NCBI RefSeq assembly: GCF_035998295.1
Contig: NZ_DASYHS010000056.1
Location: 1 to 20,314 of the forward strand
Source of the DNA: DASYHS01 sp035998295
GTDB taxonomy: Bacteria; Pseudomonadota; Alphaproteobacteria; Azospirillales; Azospirillaceae
DNA length: 20,314 nt
Direction: 5' to 3'
Position numbers and translations under genes: made by a program. Below, piece after piece: positions 6,236 to 13,395 of this stretch (position 1 is the stretch's first letter; every line of letters begins with the position of its first letter). The notes beneath the pieces were generated by a model. That model did not search any database. It was given only the letters and a program-made list of their open reading frames with translations, and was not told the DNA's origin.

Positions 6236-7213
6236 ATGAGCTTCACCATCGTCGAACAGGCTCCGGCCCGCCTGAACCGCAGCGAGCTGGCGGTTCCCGG
6301 CAGCAACCCGTCGCTGTTCGAGAAGGCGGCGCGCTCCGACGTGGACGTGGTGTTCCTCGACCTGGAGGACGCGGTCGCCCCCGACGACAAGGAGCGCGCG
6401 CGCCGCAACGTCGTCGAGGCGGTGAACGACGTCGACTGGGGCGCCAAGGCCCTGTCGGTGCGCATCAACGGCCTCGACACGCATTACATGTACCGCGACG
6501 TCGTCGACCTGCTGGAGCAGACCGGCGACCGGCTCGACATGATCATGATCCCCAAGGTCGGCACGGCGGCCGACGTCTACGCCGTCGACATGCTGGTGAC
6601 CCAGATCGAGGCCGCGAAGGGGCGCCGCAAGCGCATCGGGTTCGAGCTGATCATCGAGACCGCGCTCGGCATGGCCAACGTGGACGAGATCGCGCGCGCC
6701 TCCCGGCGCAACGAGAGCCTCCATTTCGGCGTCGCCGACTATGCCGCCTCGACGCGCGCCCGCACGACGGTGATCGGCGGGCCGAACCCCGCCTACGGCG
6801 TGCTGACGGACGCCGACGACGACCGGCCGCGCGACTTCCACTGGGGCGACATGTGGCACTACGCCATCGCGCGCATGGTGGTCGCGGCGCGCGCCGCGGG
6901 CCTGCGGCCGATCGACGGGCCGTTCGGCGACTTCTCCGACCCCGACGGCTTCCGGGCCCAGGCCAACCGGGCGGTGACGCTGGGCTGCGAGGGCAAATGG
7001 GCGATCCACCCCAGCCAGGTGGCGCTCGCCAACGAGGTGTGCAGCCCGTCCGAGGCCGAGGTCGCGAAGGCGCGCCGGATCCTGGAGGCGATGGCCCAGG
7101 CGCAGAAGGAAGGCCGCGGCGCGGTGGCGCTCGACGGGCGCCTGATCGACATCGCCTCGATCCGCCAGGCCGAGGTGCTGGTCCGCAAGGCGGAGCAGAT
7201 CGCGAACCGCTGA
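6236..7213 (+). CDS. mcl1: L-malyl-CoA/beta-methylmalyl-CoA lyase (HpcH/HpaI, CitE-like family)
   Basis: A 325-residue member of the CitE/HpcH fold closely resembling Rhodobacter Mcl1, which cleaves malyl-CoA to acetyl-CoA and glyoxylate and beta-methylmalyl-CoA to propionyl-CoA and glyoxylate. The N-terminal motif FLDLEDAVAPDDK lies at 40-52. R76 (SVRING) binds the CoA ester/acyl group, and E141 (FELIIET) and D168 (GVADYAAS) are the expected Mg ligands. The DGPFGDFSD block and the C-terminal GKWAIHPSQ motif are both present. This supports an ethylmalonyl-CoA pathway or serine-cycle function in acetyl-CoA or C1 assimilation. GGGGA at 6226-6230 supports the ATG at 6236; in-frame ATGs at 6194 and 6230 are alternatives. 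The 62-nt gap and hairpin upstream separate it from the accessory operon, though read-through is possible. Confidence 0.88.
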   Translation: MSFTIVEQAPARLNRSELAVPGSNPSLFEKAARSDVDVVFLDLEDAVAPDDKERARRNVVEAVNDVDWGAKALSVRINGLDTHYMYRDVVDLLEQTGDRLDMIMIPKVGTAADVYAVDMLVTQIEAAKGRRKRIGFELIIETALGMANVDEIARASRRNESLHFGVADYAASTRARTTVIGGPNPAYGVLTDADDDRPRDFHWGDMWHYAIARMVVAARAAGLRPIDGPFGDFSDPDGFRAQANRAVTLGCEGKWAIHPSQVALANEVCSPSEAEVAKARRILEAMAQAQKEGRGAVALDGRLIDIASIRQAEVLVRKAEQIANR

Positions 7214-7220
7214 CGCGGCC

Positions 7221-7257
7221 AGAGGCAGAGGGCAGGGGCAGAGGGCAGAGGGCAGGG
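7221..7257 (+). repeat. Short G-rich tandem repeat (AGGGCAG units) upstream of accA
   Basis: About five imperfect copies of a 7-nt unit, AGGGCAG, with one 6-nt copy, lie directly after the lyase stop. The strand carries many GGG/GGGG runs and could form a G-quadruplex in DNA or RNA. It fills the first third of the 128-nt gap before accA. The rest holds a possible GGGGGC/GCCCC stem (around 7260-7280) and no clear promoter; TTGCTC at 7268-7273 is the only -35-like hexamer. Confidence 0.65.
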
Positions 7258-7341
7258 ACGGGGGCATTTGCTCTGGCCCCTCCCGCGCCCCTGTGGTAGG
7301 GAACGCAGTCCCATACAGCCCCCGCCGTCACGTAGTCCTCA

Positions 7342-8298
7342 ATGCAGACCTTCCTGGAATTCGAAAAGCCGATCGCCGAACTCGAAGGCAAGATCGAGGA
7401 GCTTCGGCACCTGACCAATTCGGGCGACCTCAACATCGCCGACGAGGTGGCGAAGCTGCAGGCCAAGGTGGACAAGCTTCTGCGCCAGACCTACGCGAAG
7501 CTTTCCCCGGCCCAGAAGGTCCAGGTGGCGCGCCACCCGAACCGTCCCCACTGCCTCGACTACGTCGAGGCGCTGGTCGACGACTTCCTGCCGCTCGCCG
7601 GCGACCGCGCCTTCGCCGAGGACCAGGCCGTGATCGGCGGCCTCGGCCGGTTCCGGGGCCGGACGGTGATGGTGATCGGCCAGGAGAAGGGCAACGATAC
7701 CGAGTCGCGGGTCCGGCACAATTTCGGCATGGCGAAGCCGGAGGGCTACCGCAAGGCCATACGCCTGATGCAGATGGCCGACCGCTTCCACGTCCCGGTG
7801 ATCTCGCTGGTCGACACGGCCGGCGCCTATCCCGGCGTCGGCGCCGAGGAGCGCGGCCAAGCGGAGGCGATCGCCCGCTCGATCGAGGCGTGCCTGCGCC
7901 TGCGCGTGCCGATGGTCAGCGTCGTGATCGGCGAGGGCGGCTCGGGCGGCGCGATCGCGATCGCGACCGCCGACCGGGTGCTGATGCTCGAGCACGCCAT
8001 CTATTCGGTGATCTCGCCCGAGGGCTGCGCCTCGATCTTGTGGCGCAGCGCGGCGGCGGCGGCGGACGCCGCGACCGCGTTGCGGCTGACCGCGCAGGAC
8101 CTGAAGGAGTTCGGCGTCATCGACCGCATCGTCCCCGAGCCGGTCGGCGGCGCGCACCGCGACCGGCAGGAGATGGTCGGCCTGCTCGGCAACGCGGTCG
8201 AGGACGCGCTGGACGAGCTGCGCGGCCTCGACGGCGCGACGCTGAAGGCGCGCCGCCGGGACAAGTTCCTGGAGATCGGCCAGAAGGTCGCGGTCTGA
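7342..8298 (+). CDS. accA: Acetyl-CoA carboxylase carboxyltransferase subunit alpha
   Basis: A 318-residue protein, full length for AccA (about 319 in E. coli). Typical opening MQTFLEFEKPIAELEGKI is followed by the coiled N-terminal helix, then EKGNDTESRVRHNFGM, the oxyanion-hole glycine stretches SLVDTAGAYPGVGAEERGQ and GEGGSGGAIAIATADRV, and SPEGCASILWR. With AccD it transfers the carboxyl group from biotinyl-AccB to acetyl-CoA, giving malonyl-CoA, the first committed step of fatty acid synthesis. There is no strong ribosome binding site before the ATG. Its stop abuts the stop of the convergent flavin-oxidoreductase-like gene without any spacer (8296-8298 against 8299-8301), so no intergenic terminator exists there. 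Proximity to the malyl-CoA lyase links two acetyl-CoA-handling steps. Confidence 0.96.
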   Translation: MQTFLEFEKPIAELEGKIEELRHLTNSGDLNIADEVAKLQAKVDKLLRQTYAKLSPAQKVQVARHPNRPHCLDYVEALVDDFLPLAGDRAFAEDQAVIGGLGRFRGRTVMVIGQEKGNDTESRVRHNFGMAKPEGYRKAIRLMQMADRFHVPVISLVDTAGAYPGVGAEERGQAEAIARSIEACLRLRVPMVSVVIGEGGSGGAIAIATADRVLMLEHAIYSVISPEGCASILWRSAAAAADAATALRLTAQDLKEFGVIDRIVPEPVGGAHRDRQEMVGLLGNAVEDALDELRGLDGATLKARRRDKFLEIGQKVAV

Positions 8299-8790
8299 TC
8301 AGCGCAGGTCGAGCTTGCGGTTCTCACCGGGTTTCGGCGGCTCTCCGGTCAGGCGCGCCTTGACGTAGCCGTAGGCGTGGACCATCGCGCTGCTCGGCGC
8401 ATCCCAGTACTCGGCCGAGTCCGCGCGCACGCGCAGCAGGGCCAGGTCCGGGTCGTCCGGCCCGTCCGGGAACCAGGTCCGCATCGGCTCTTTCCACAGC
8501 TCCTTCGCCTTGGCGCTGTCGCGGACCAGGGTGGCCGTGCCGGAGACCGAGACGTAGTTCTGCTCGTCGGGATCGCTGTAGGCGAGGTTCACCTGGTGGT
8601 GGCGGTCGATCTCCAGCGTCTTGTGCGAGCTGGCGCGGGTGAAGAACCACAGCTCGCCGTCGAAGTCGTGGTTGACGGCGGCCATCGGGCGGCTGCGCAG
8701 GGTGCCGTCCTCGTCGGTCGTGGTCAGCATCGCGAACTGTATGCTGCCGATCATGTCCCACAGCTTGCGGGCGTCTTCCGGGGCGCTCAT
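8299..8790 (-). CDS. Pyridoxamine 5'-phosphate oxidase-like split-barrel protein (general stress protein 26 type)
   Basis: A 163-residue split-barrel FMN/F420-binding-fold protein of the COG3871 type. FAMLTTTDEDGTLRSRPMA (19-37) is the characteristic first strand-turn-strand with the phosphate-contacting Arg-x-Arg-Pro. LWFFTRASSHKTLEI and NLAYSDPDEQNYVSVSG continue the barrel, and YWDAP near the C-terminus is a family hallmark. These proteins bind flavin or similar cofactors and are often stress-induced; the precise reaction is unknown. AGGAGAG (8796-8802) supports the ATG at 8790. It lies 59 nt downstream of the HxlR-type regulator on the same strand and is probably cotranscribed with it and controlled by it. 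Confidence 0.85.
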   Translation of the reverse strand: MSAPEDARKLWDMIGSIQFAMLTTTDEDGTLRSRPMAAVNHDFDGELWFFTRASSHKTLEIDRHHQVNLAYSDPDEQNYVSVSGTATLVRDSAKAKELWKEPMRTWFPDGPDDPDLALLRVRADSAEYWDAPSSAMVHAYGYVKARLTGEPPKPGENRKLDLR

Positions 8791-8849
8791 GCGGCTCTCC
8801 TCTGCGATGTCGTCCCGGCTCAACAGGACCGCGCAGGCGGCGTTCCCGC

Positions 8850-9377
8850 TCAGGAGGCCGGCGTGCCCGTCCCCTGGCCCGCCCCTTGGCGGGCGCTGGC
8901 CTCCTCGTAGGCCGCGCGCAGCCGCTCCGTGACGCTCGGGCCGTCCGTCGGCGCCGGCACGCCCAGATGCGTCTCGCGCAGCTCGGCCATGAACCGGTCC
9001 CACAGGGCCGGGCCGCCTTCTTCCAGGACCCGGGCGCGGATGCTCAGCTCCTCGCTGACCGGCAGGTACTTGCGGCCCCATGCGCCGAGATGGGCGAAGA
9101 TCGGCACCAGGGCGATCGCCTTCTCGGTCAGGCTGTAGACCGCCTTCTGCTTGTGGCTGGGATCGTCGGCCTTGGTGATCATGCCCTCCTCCATCAGCAT
9201 CTTCAGCCGGTCGGCCAGGATGTTGGAGGAGATGCCTTCCTGCGAGCGCGTGAGCAGCTCGCGGAAATGGCGCCGGTTGCCGAACATCATGTCGCGCAGG
9301 ATGATCAGGCTCCAGCGGTCGCCGAACACTTCGACGGCGAGGTTGATCGGGCATCCGGAGCGATGGGCGTCGCTCAT
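8850..9377 (-). CDS. HxlR-family winged-helix transcriptional regulator
   Basis: A 175-residue protein. C9 in SGCPINLAVEVFGDRWSLII is the conserved N-terminal cysteine of HxlR regulators, which in some members (YodB, HypR) senses electrophiles or disulfide stress. The winged helix-turn-helix follows (ILRDMMFG, FRELLTRSQEGISSNILADRLKMLMEEGMI), ending near residue 100. A C-terminal extension of about 70 residues carries an acidic/Ala-rich helix. The ATG at 9377 is preceded by GAGG about seven bases away. It lies downstream of secA on the same strand but has its own promoter with a symmetric element (9430-9448). Autorepression and control of the adjacent flavin-fold gene are the likely roles, inferred from layout. 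Confidence 0.88.
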   Translation of the reverse strand: MSDAHRSGCPINLAVEVFGDRWSLIILRDMMFGNRRHFRELLTRSQEGISSNILADRLKMLMEEGMITKADDPSHKQKAVYSLTEKAIALVPIFAHLGAWGRKYLPVSEELSIRARVLEEGGPALWDRFMAELRETHLGVPAPTDGPSVTERLRAAYEEASARQGAGQGTGTPAS

Positions 9378-9429
9378 GCCCGGCCTCGCGATGCCGGCCG
9401 CGTGGTCATGTCGGTTCAGGCTCCAAATC

Positions 9430-9448
9430 CGGTTGCTCTTTGCAACCG
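9430..9448 (-). promoter_or_regulatory. Candidate operator: 7-bp inverted repeat in the HxlR-gene promoter
   Basis: CGGTTGC (9430-9436) and GCAACCG (9442-9448) are perfectly complementary with a 5-nt spacer. Outer arms CTCCAA (9421-9426) and TTGGAG (9457-9462) add a second nested symmetry. The element lies just downstream of the likely -10, where a dimeric HxlR regulator could block transcription of its own gene. Confidence 0.55.
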
Positions 9449-9450
9449 AT

Positions 9451-9481
9451 ATAGAATTGGAGACGGATGGCAGGGTGTCAA
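9451..9481 (-). promoter_or_regulatory. Promoter of the HxlR-type regulator gene
   Basis: On the minus strand a perfect TTGACA (9481-9476) precedes an AT-rich stretch containing TTCTAT (9456-9451, spacer 19) and TATATC (9453-9448, spacer 22). Spacing is longer than the usual 17, so the exact -10 is uncertain. It separates the regulator from secA transcription. Confidence 0.45.
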
Positions 9482-9484
9482 GGG

Positions 9485-9514
9485 GGGCGGCGCCACGCCG
9501 TCGGGGCGCCGCCC
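9485..9514 (-). terminator. 10-bp GC-rich hairpin after secA
   Basis: GGGCGGCGCC (9485-9494) pairs perfectly with GGCGCCGCCC (9505-9514), loop 10 nt, beginning ten bases past the secA stop. On the secA strand it is followed by CCCCTTGACA rather than a U-tract, and the -35 of the regulator gene starts almost at its foot. It may act as a factor-assisted terminator. Confidence 0.4.
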
Positions 9515-9523
9515 TGCGGCGGT

Positions 9524-12274
9524 TCAGCTGACCTGGCCGTGGCAGTGCTTGAACTTCTTGCCGCTGCCGCAGGGGCAGGCGGCGTTGCGCGGCGTCTGGG
9601 CGTCGATCCCCGACGACACGGCGCCGGCCTCCAGGGTGGCGGCGCCGGCCGGCGCACCCGCCATCGCGGCCTGGCGGCGCACCATGCCGGCCGGCAGGGG
9701 GCCCTCCGGCGCGGCGCCGGCCGCGGCCAGCGCGGGATCGGTGCGGGTCTCGTGCATCTCCGCCGGCTGGCGGGCGGGCACGGCCTGCTCGGGCTGCGAG
9801 ACCCGCATCTCGACATGGCTCAGCACCGAGGTCACCGACTCGCGCAGGCTGGCCAGCATCCCCTCGAACAGCTCGAACGCCTCGCGCTTGTACTCGTTCA
9901 GCGGGTCGCGCTGGGCGTAGGCGCGCAGGTTGATGCCCTGGCGCAGATGGTCGAGGTGGAGCAGGTGCTCCTTCCAGGTCTGGTCCAGGATCTGAAGCAG
10001 CAGGCTCTTCTCCGCCGAATGCATCAGCTCCGCGCCGTAGGTCTCGTATTTGCGGGCCGTCAGCTCGTCGCTGGCGTTGCGGACGCGCTCCTCGATCTCG
10101 GCCTCGGCGATGCCCTCCTCCTTCGCCCATTCCTGGACCGGCAGGTCCAGGTTCAGGACGCGGCGGACCTCCTCGTGCAGGCCGGAGATGTTCCACTGCT
10201 CGGCGTAGGAGTTCTCGGGTATGGCCCGGCGGACCATGATCTGGATCACTTCGTGGCGCATGGCCTCGACGGTCTCGCCGATGTCCTCGGCGTCCATGAT
10301 CTCGCGGCGCTGCTCGTAGACGACCTTGCGCTGGTCGTTCATGACGTTGTCGAACTTGAGCAGGTTCTTGCGGATCTCGAAGTTGTGCGCCTCGACCTTC
10401 TGCTGCGCCTTCTCCAGCGCCTTGTTGATCCAGGCGTGGATGATCGCCTCGCCCTCCTTGAGGCCGAGGCGCTGGAGCATGCCGTCCATGCGGTCCGACC
10501 CGAAGATGCGCATCAGGTCGTCTTCCAGGGACAGGAAGAACTTCGAGGCGCCCGGGTCGCCCTGGCGGCCCGACCGGCCGCGGAGCTGGTTGTCGATGCG
10601 CCGGCTCTCGTGGCGCTCGGTGCCGATCACGTACAGGCCGCCGGCCTTGCGCACCAGCTCGCGCGCCGCCTCGATCTCGGCCTTGATGCGCTCGGTGCCC
10701 TCGGCCTTCGCCGCCTCGTCCTCGATGCCGGCCAGCTCCGCCGCGACCCGCATGTCGAGGTTGCCGCCGAGCTGGATGTCGGTGCCGCGGCCGGCCATGT
10801 TGGTGGCGATGGTGACGGCGCCGGGCTGGCCGGCCTGGGCCACGATGTAGGCTTCCTGCTCGTGGTAGCGCGCGTTCAGCACGTGGTGCGGCACGCCCTT
10901 GTCCTTGAGCAGGGTGGAGAGCAGCTCCGACTTCTCGATCGAGGTCGTGCCGACCAGGACGGGCTGTCCGCGGCCGCGGCACTCCTCGATCAGCAGGATG
11001 ATCGCGTCGTACTTCTCGCGCGCGGTCCGGTAGACCTCGTCGTCGTAGTCCTTGCGCTGCACCTGGACGTTGGTCGGCATCTCGACCACCTCGAGGCCGT
11101 AGATCTCGGCGAACTCGCCGGCCTCGGTCATCGCGGTGCCGGTCATGCCGGCCAGCTTCGGGTACAGGCGGAAATAGTTCTGGAAGGTGATCGAGGCGAG
11201 CGTCTGGTTCTCGCGCTGGATCGTGACCCGCTCCTTCGCCTCGAGCGCCTGGTGCAGGCCCTCGGAATAGCGCCGGCCCTCCATCATGCGGCCCGTGAAC
11301 TCGTCGATGATGACGACCTTGTCGTCCTTGACGATGTAGTCCTTGTCGCGCTGGAACAGGGTGTGGGCGCGCAGCGCCTGGTTGGCGTGGTGGACCAGGC
11401 TGACGTTGTGGATGTCGTAGAGGTCGCCTTCCTTCAGCAGGCCCATGGACCGCAGGATGCCGTCGACCTTCTCGGTGCCGGGCTCGGTCAGGCTGACCGC
11501 CCGGACCTTCTCGTCCTTCTCGTAGTCCTCGGGCGAGAGCTGGGGGATGAGCTTGTCGACCGCCATGTACAGCTCGGAGCTGTCGGTCGACGGGCCGGAG
11601 ATGATCAGCGGGGTACGCGCCTCGTCGATCAGGATCGAGTCCACCTCGTCGACGATCGCGAAGTTGAACGGCCGCTGGACCATGTCCTCCAGCCGGAACT
11701 TCATGTTGTCGCGCAGGTAGTCGAACCCGAACTCGTTGTTCGTGCCGTAGGTGATGTCGGCGGCGTACTGCATGCGCCGCTCGAAGTCGTCGAGGCCGTG
11801 GACGATGCAGCCGACCGACAGGCCGAGGAAGTTGTAGACCCGGCCCATCCACTGGCTGTCGCGCCGCGCCAGGTAGTCGTTCACGGTCACGACGTGGACG
11901 CCCTTGCCGGTCAGCGCGTTCAGGTATACCGGCAGGGTCGCGACGAGCGTCTTGCCCTCGCCCGTGCGCATCTCCGCGATCCGGCCCTGGTGGAGGACGA
12001 CGCCGCCCATGAGCTGGACGTCGAAGTGGCGCTGGCCGAGCGCGCGCTTGGCGCCTTCGCGCACGGTCGCGAAGGCGTCGGGGAGGATGTCGTCCAGCGT
12101 CTCGCCCTTCGCCAGCCGGTCGCGCAGCCAGTCGGTCCGCATGCGCAGCTCGGCGTCGGACAGCCCGGCGACCTTGGCCTCGAGACCGTTGATGGCCTCG
12201 ACCTGCTTGTGCAGGTTCTTGATCACGCGGTCGTTCGCGGTGCCGAACAACTTGCGGGCGATAGCACCGAACAT
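9524..12274 (-). CDS. secA: Preprotein translocase ATPase SecA
   Basis: A 916-residue SecA, the motor that drives unfolded preproteins through SecYEG. Walker A MRTGEGKT lies at 102-109 and Walker B/DEAD IVDEVDS at 207-213 (D209 as in E. coli). The preprotein cross-linking region holds MTGTAMTEAGEFAEIYGL, the second helicase domain AGRGTDIQLGGN, and the scaffold region GASKFFLSLEDDLMRIFGSDR. The C-terminal SEC-C zinc motif CPCGSGKKFKHCHG (C900, C902, C911, H912) contacts SecB. The start at 12274 (MFGAIARKLFG) matches the family; an ATG at 12325 would add 17 atypical residues and lies within the leader hairpin. Transcription comes from the promoter at 12336-12364. Confidence 0.98.
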   Translation of the reverse strand: MFGAIARKLFGTANDRVIKNLHKQVEAINGLEAKVAGLSDAELRMRTDWLRDRLAKGETLDDILPDAFATVREGAKRALGQRHFDVQLMGGVVLHQGRIAEMRTGEGKTLVATLPVYLNALTGKGVHVVTVNDYLARRDSQWMGRVYNFLGLSVGCIVHGLDDFERRMQYAADITYGTNNEFGFDYLRDNMKFRLEDMVQRPFNFAIVDEVDSILIDEARTPLIISGPSTDSSELYMAVDKLIPQLSPEDYEKDEKVRAVSLTEPGTEKVDGILRSMGLLKEGDLYDIHNVSLVHHANQALRAHTLFQRDKDYIVKDDKVVIIDEFTGRMMEGRRYSEGLHQALEAKERVTIQRENQTLASITFQNYFRLYPKLAGMTGTAMTEAGEFAEIYGLEVVEMPTNVQVQRKDYDDEVYRTAREKYDAIILLIEECRGRGQPVLVGTTSIEKSELLSTLLKDKGVPHHVLNARYHEQEAYIVAQAGQPGAVTIATNMAGRGTDIQLGGNLDMRVAAELAGIEDEAAKAEGTERIKAEIEAARELVRKAGGLYVIGTERHESRRIDNQLRGRSGRQGDPGASKFFLSLEDDLMRIFGSDRMDGMLQRLGLKEGEAIIHAWINKALEKAQQKVEAHNFEIRKNLLKFDNVMNDQRKVVYEQRREIMDAEDIGETVEAMRHEVIQIMVRRAIPENSYAEQWNISGLHEEVRRVLNLDLPVQEWAKEEGIAEAEIEERVRNASDELTARKYETYGAELMHSAEKSLLLQILDQTWKEHLLHLDHLRQGINLRAYAQRDPLNEYKREAFELFEGMLASLRESVTSVLSHVEMRVSQPEQAVPARQPAEMHETRTDPALAAAGAAPEGPLPAGMVRRQAAMAGAPAGAATLEAGAVSSGIDAQTPRNAACPCGSGKKFKHCHGQVS

Positions 12275-12295
12275 GAAAACCTCGGGCGCGCAGGG

Positions 12296-12333
12296 AAAAG
12301 GGTCCGGTGGAAAACACTTCGCCACCAGGACCC
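12296..12333 (-). promoter_or_regulatory. Leader hairpin with short T-run upstream of secA
   Basis: Read on the secA strand, GGGTCC-T-GGTGG (12333-12322) pairs with CCACC-GGACCC (12310-12300): 11 bp with one bulged base and an 11-nt loop, immediately followed by TTTT (12299-12296). It looks like an attenuator or intrinsic terminator in the 5' leader, but the predicted transcription start (near 12329) falls inside the outer stem, so the full hairpin would need an upstream start. Confidence 0.5.
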
Positions 12334-12335
12334 GT

Positions 12336-12364
12336 CACATAAGAGCAAGGCGGAACCTTGTCAA
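12336..12364 (-). promoter_or_regulatory. secA: secA promoter
   Basis: On the minus strand a perfect TTGACA (12364-12359) and TATGTG (12341-12336) are spaced by 17 bases. The transcription start should lie near 12329, about 55 nt before the secA ATG. A GC-rich palindrome, GGCCCG (12370-12375) with CGGGCC (12386-12391), lies just upstream between the divergent promoters. Confidence 0.62.
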
Positions 12365-12399
12365 CAATCGGCCCGGGCGGGCCGGCGGGCCCCATGGTC

Positions 12400-12428
12400 T
12401 TGCCGTGGGGGCGCCGACGTGCTTAAAC
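12400..12428 (+). promoter_or_regulatory. Weak candidate promoter of the parvulin/argJ/mutT operon
   Basis: TTGCCG (12400-12405) and TTAAAC (12423-12428) are 17 bases apart, divergent from the secA promoter. The -10 matches the consensus poorly, so the call is tentative. A 6-bp inverted repeat CCGGTC/GACCGG (12440-12456) follows in the leader. Confidence 0.3.
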
Positions 12429-12483
12429 GCGGGGGCGCGCCGGTCCGGCCGACCGGATCTCGATGCCACAAGAAAGGTATGTC

Positions 12484-13383
12484 ATGAAGTATGCCAGCCT
12501 CATCCGCGTCGTCGCCTTGACCGTGGCGTTCGGCGGGGCTGCCTCCCATGCCCAAGCGCAGAACGGGACGGCCGCTCCGGCCGACGGGGAGGATCGCGTC
12601 CTGGCGACCGTCAACGGCGACGAAATCCGTCGGTCCGACGTCGAGGGCGTCCTGGAGACGCTGCCTCCGCAGGTCCGGTCGATGCCGCCGCAGATGATCA
12701 TGCCGATGGTCCTCGACCAGGTGATCAGCGGCAAGGTGATCGCCCAGCAGGCCTACAGCCAGAACCTGCAGGACGACCCCGAGGTCAAGGAGGCGCTGGC
12801 CCGCGCCGAGGAGCGCATCGTCCAGAACCTCTATCTCAACCGCGAGGTCGAGCGGCGCCTGACGCCCGAGCGCATCGACGAGGCCTACCAGGCCTGGCGC
12901 ACCGAGAACCCGCCCCAGCCCGAGGTCGAGGCCCGGCACATCCTCGTCGCCTCCGAGGAGGAGGCGCGCAAGGTGATCGAGCGGATCAAGGGCGGTGAGG
13001 ACTTCGCCGAAGTCGCGCGCGAGGTGTCGACCGACCGCGCCGCGGCCGCGCAGGGCGGCGATCTCGGCTACTTCACCCGCGATCAGATGGTCGAGCCCTT
13101 CGCCGAGGCCGCCTTCGCCATGGAGCCCGGCAACCTGACCGAGGACCCCGTGCAGACCCAGTTCGGCTGGCACGTCATCGAGGTCACCGGCAAGCGCGAG
13201 GCCACGCCCCCGGCGCTTGACGAGGTCCGGCCCGAGCTGGAGAACTCGCTGCGCGAGGAGATCGTGATGGAGGTCGTCGACGCGCTGCGCGCGGACGCCG
13301 ATATCGAGCGCATGGACGAAGCCGGCACCCCGGCGGAGGCTCCCGCTCCGCAGGACGGCGGCGAAGCCCCCGCCCAGCAGTAG
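12484..13383 (+). CDS. Exported parvulin-type peptidyl-prolyl cis-trans isomerase
   Basis: A 299-residue PpiC/SurA/PrsA-like protein. A Sec signal peptide (residues 1-25, positive N-terminus, hydrophobic core, cleavage after SHAQA) predicts a periplasmic location. A SurA-N-like helical segment (about 38-140: VLATVNGDEIRRSDVEGVL and on) is followed by the parvulin domain at about 147-238. Its hallmarks VEARHILV, DFAEVAREVSTD, GGDLGYFTRDQMVEPFAEAAF and QTQFGWHVIEV are intact. The tail is a Pro/Ala/Gln-rich linker. It would assist folding of exported and outer-membrane proteins, fitting its position opposite secA. AAGAAAGG (12470-12477) supports the ATG at 12484 over an upstream ATG at 12463. 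argJ follows after 12 nt. Confidence 0.92.
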   Translation: MKYASLIRVVALTVAFGGAASHAQAQNGTAAPADGEDRVLATVNGDEIRRSDVEGVLETLPPQVRSMPPQMIMPMVLDQVISGKVIAQQAYSQNLQDDPEVKEALARAEERIVQNLYLNREVERRLTPERIDEAYQAWRTENPPQPEVEARHILVASEEEARKVIERIKGGEDFAEVAREVSTDRAAAAQGGDLGYFTRDQMVEPFAEAAFAMEPGNLTEDPVQTQFGWHVIEVTGKREATPPALDEVRPELENSLREEIVMEVVDALRADADIERMDEAGTPAEAPAPQDGGEAPAQQ

Positions 13384-13395
13384 GACACGACGTCC

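Noticed and set aside
364..7213. Including the malyl-CoA lyase as part of the biosynthetic operon
   Set aside because: A hairpin at 6183-6208 and a 62-nt gap separate it, and it has a clear housekeeping match to Mcl1 with its own ribosome binding site.
7221..7257. Tandem heptamers as a CRISPR-like array
   Set aside because: Units are 6-7 nt, directly adjacent with no spacers; this is a simple tandem repeat.
9485..9514. Strong canonical rho-independent terminator for secA
   Set aside because: The stem is perfect but lacks a U-tract on the secA strand, so it is listed only as a possible terminator.
9467..12487. A continuous 1006-codon open frame on the plus strand opposite secA and its leader
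   Set aside because: It is antisense to an intact, fully motif-bearing secA. Its translation is low-complexity Leu/Asp/His/Val-rich with no domain signal, as expected from high-GC codon bias.
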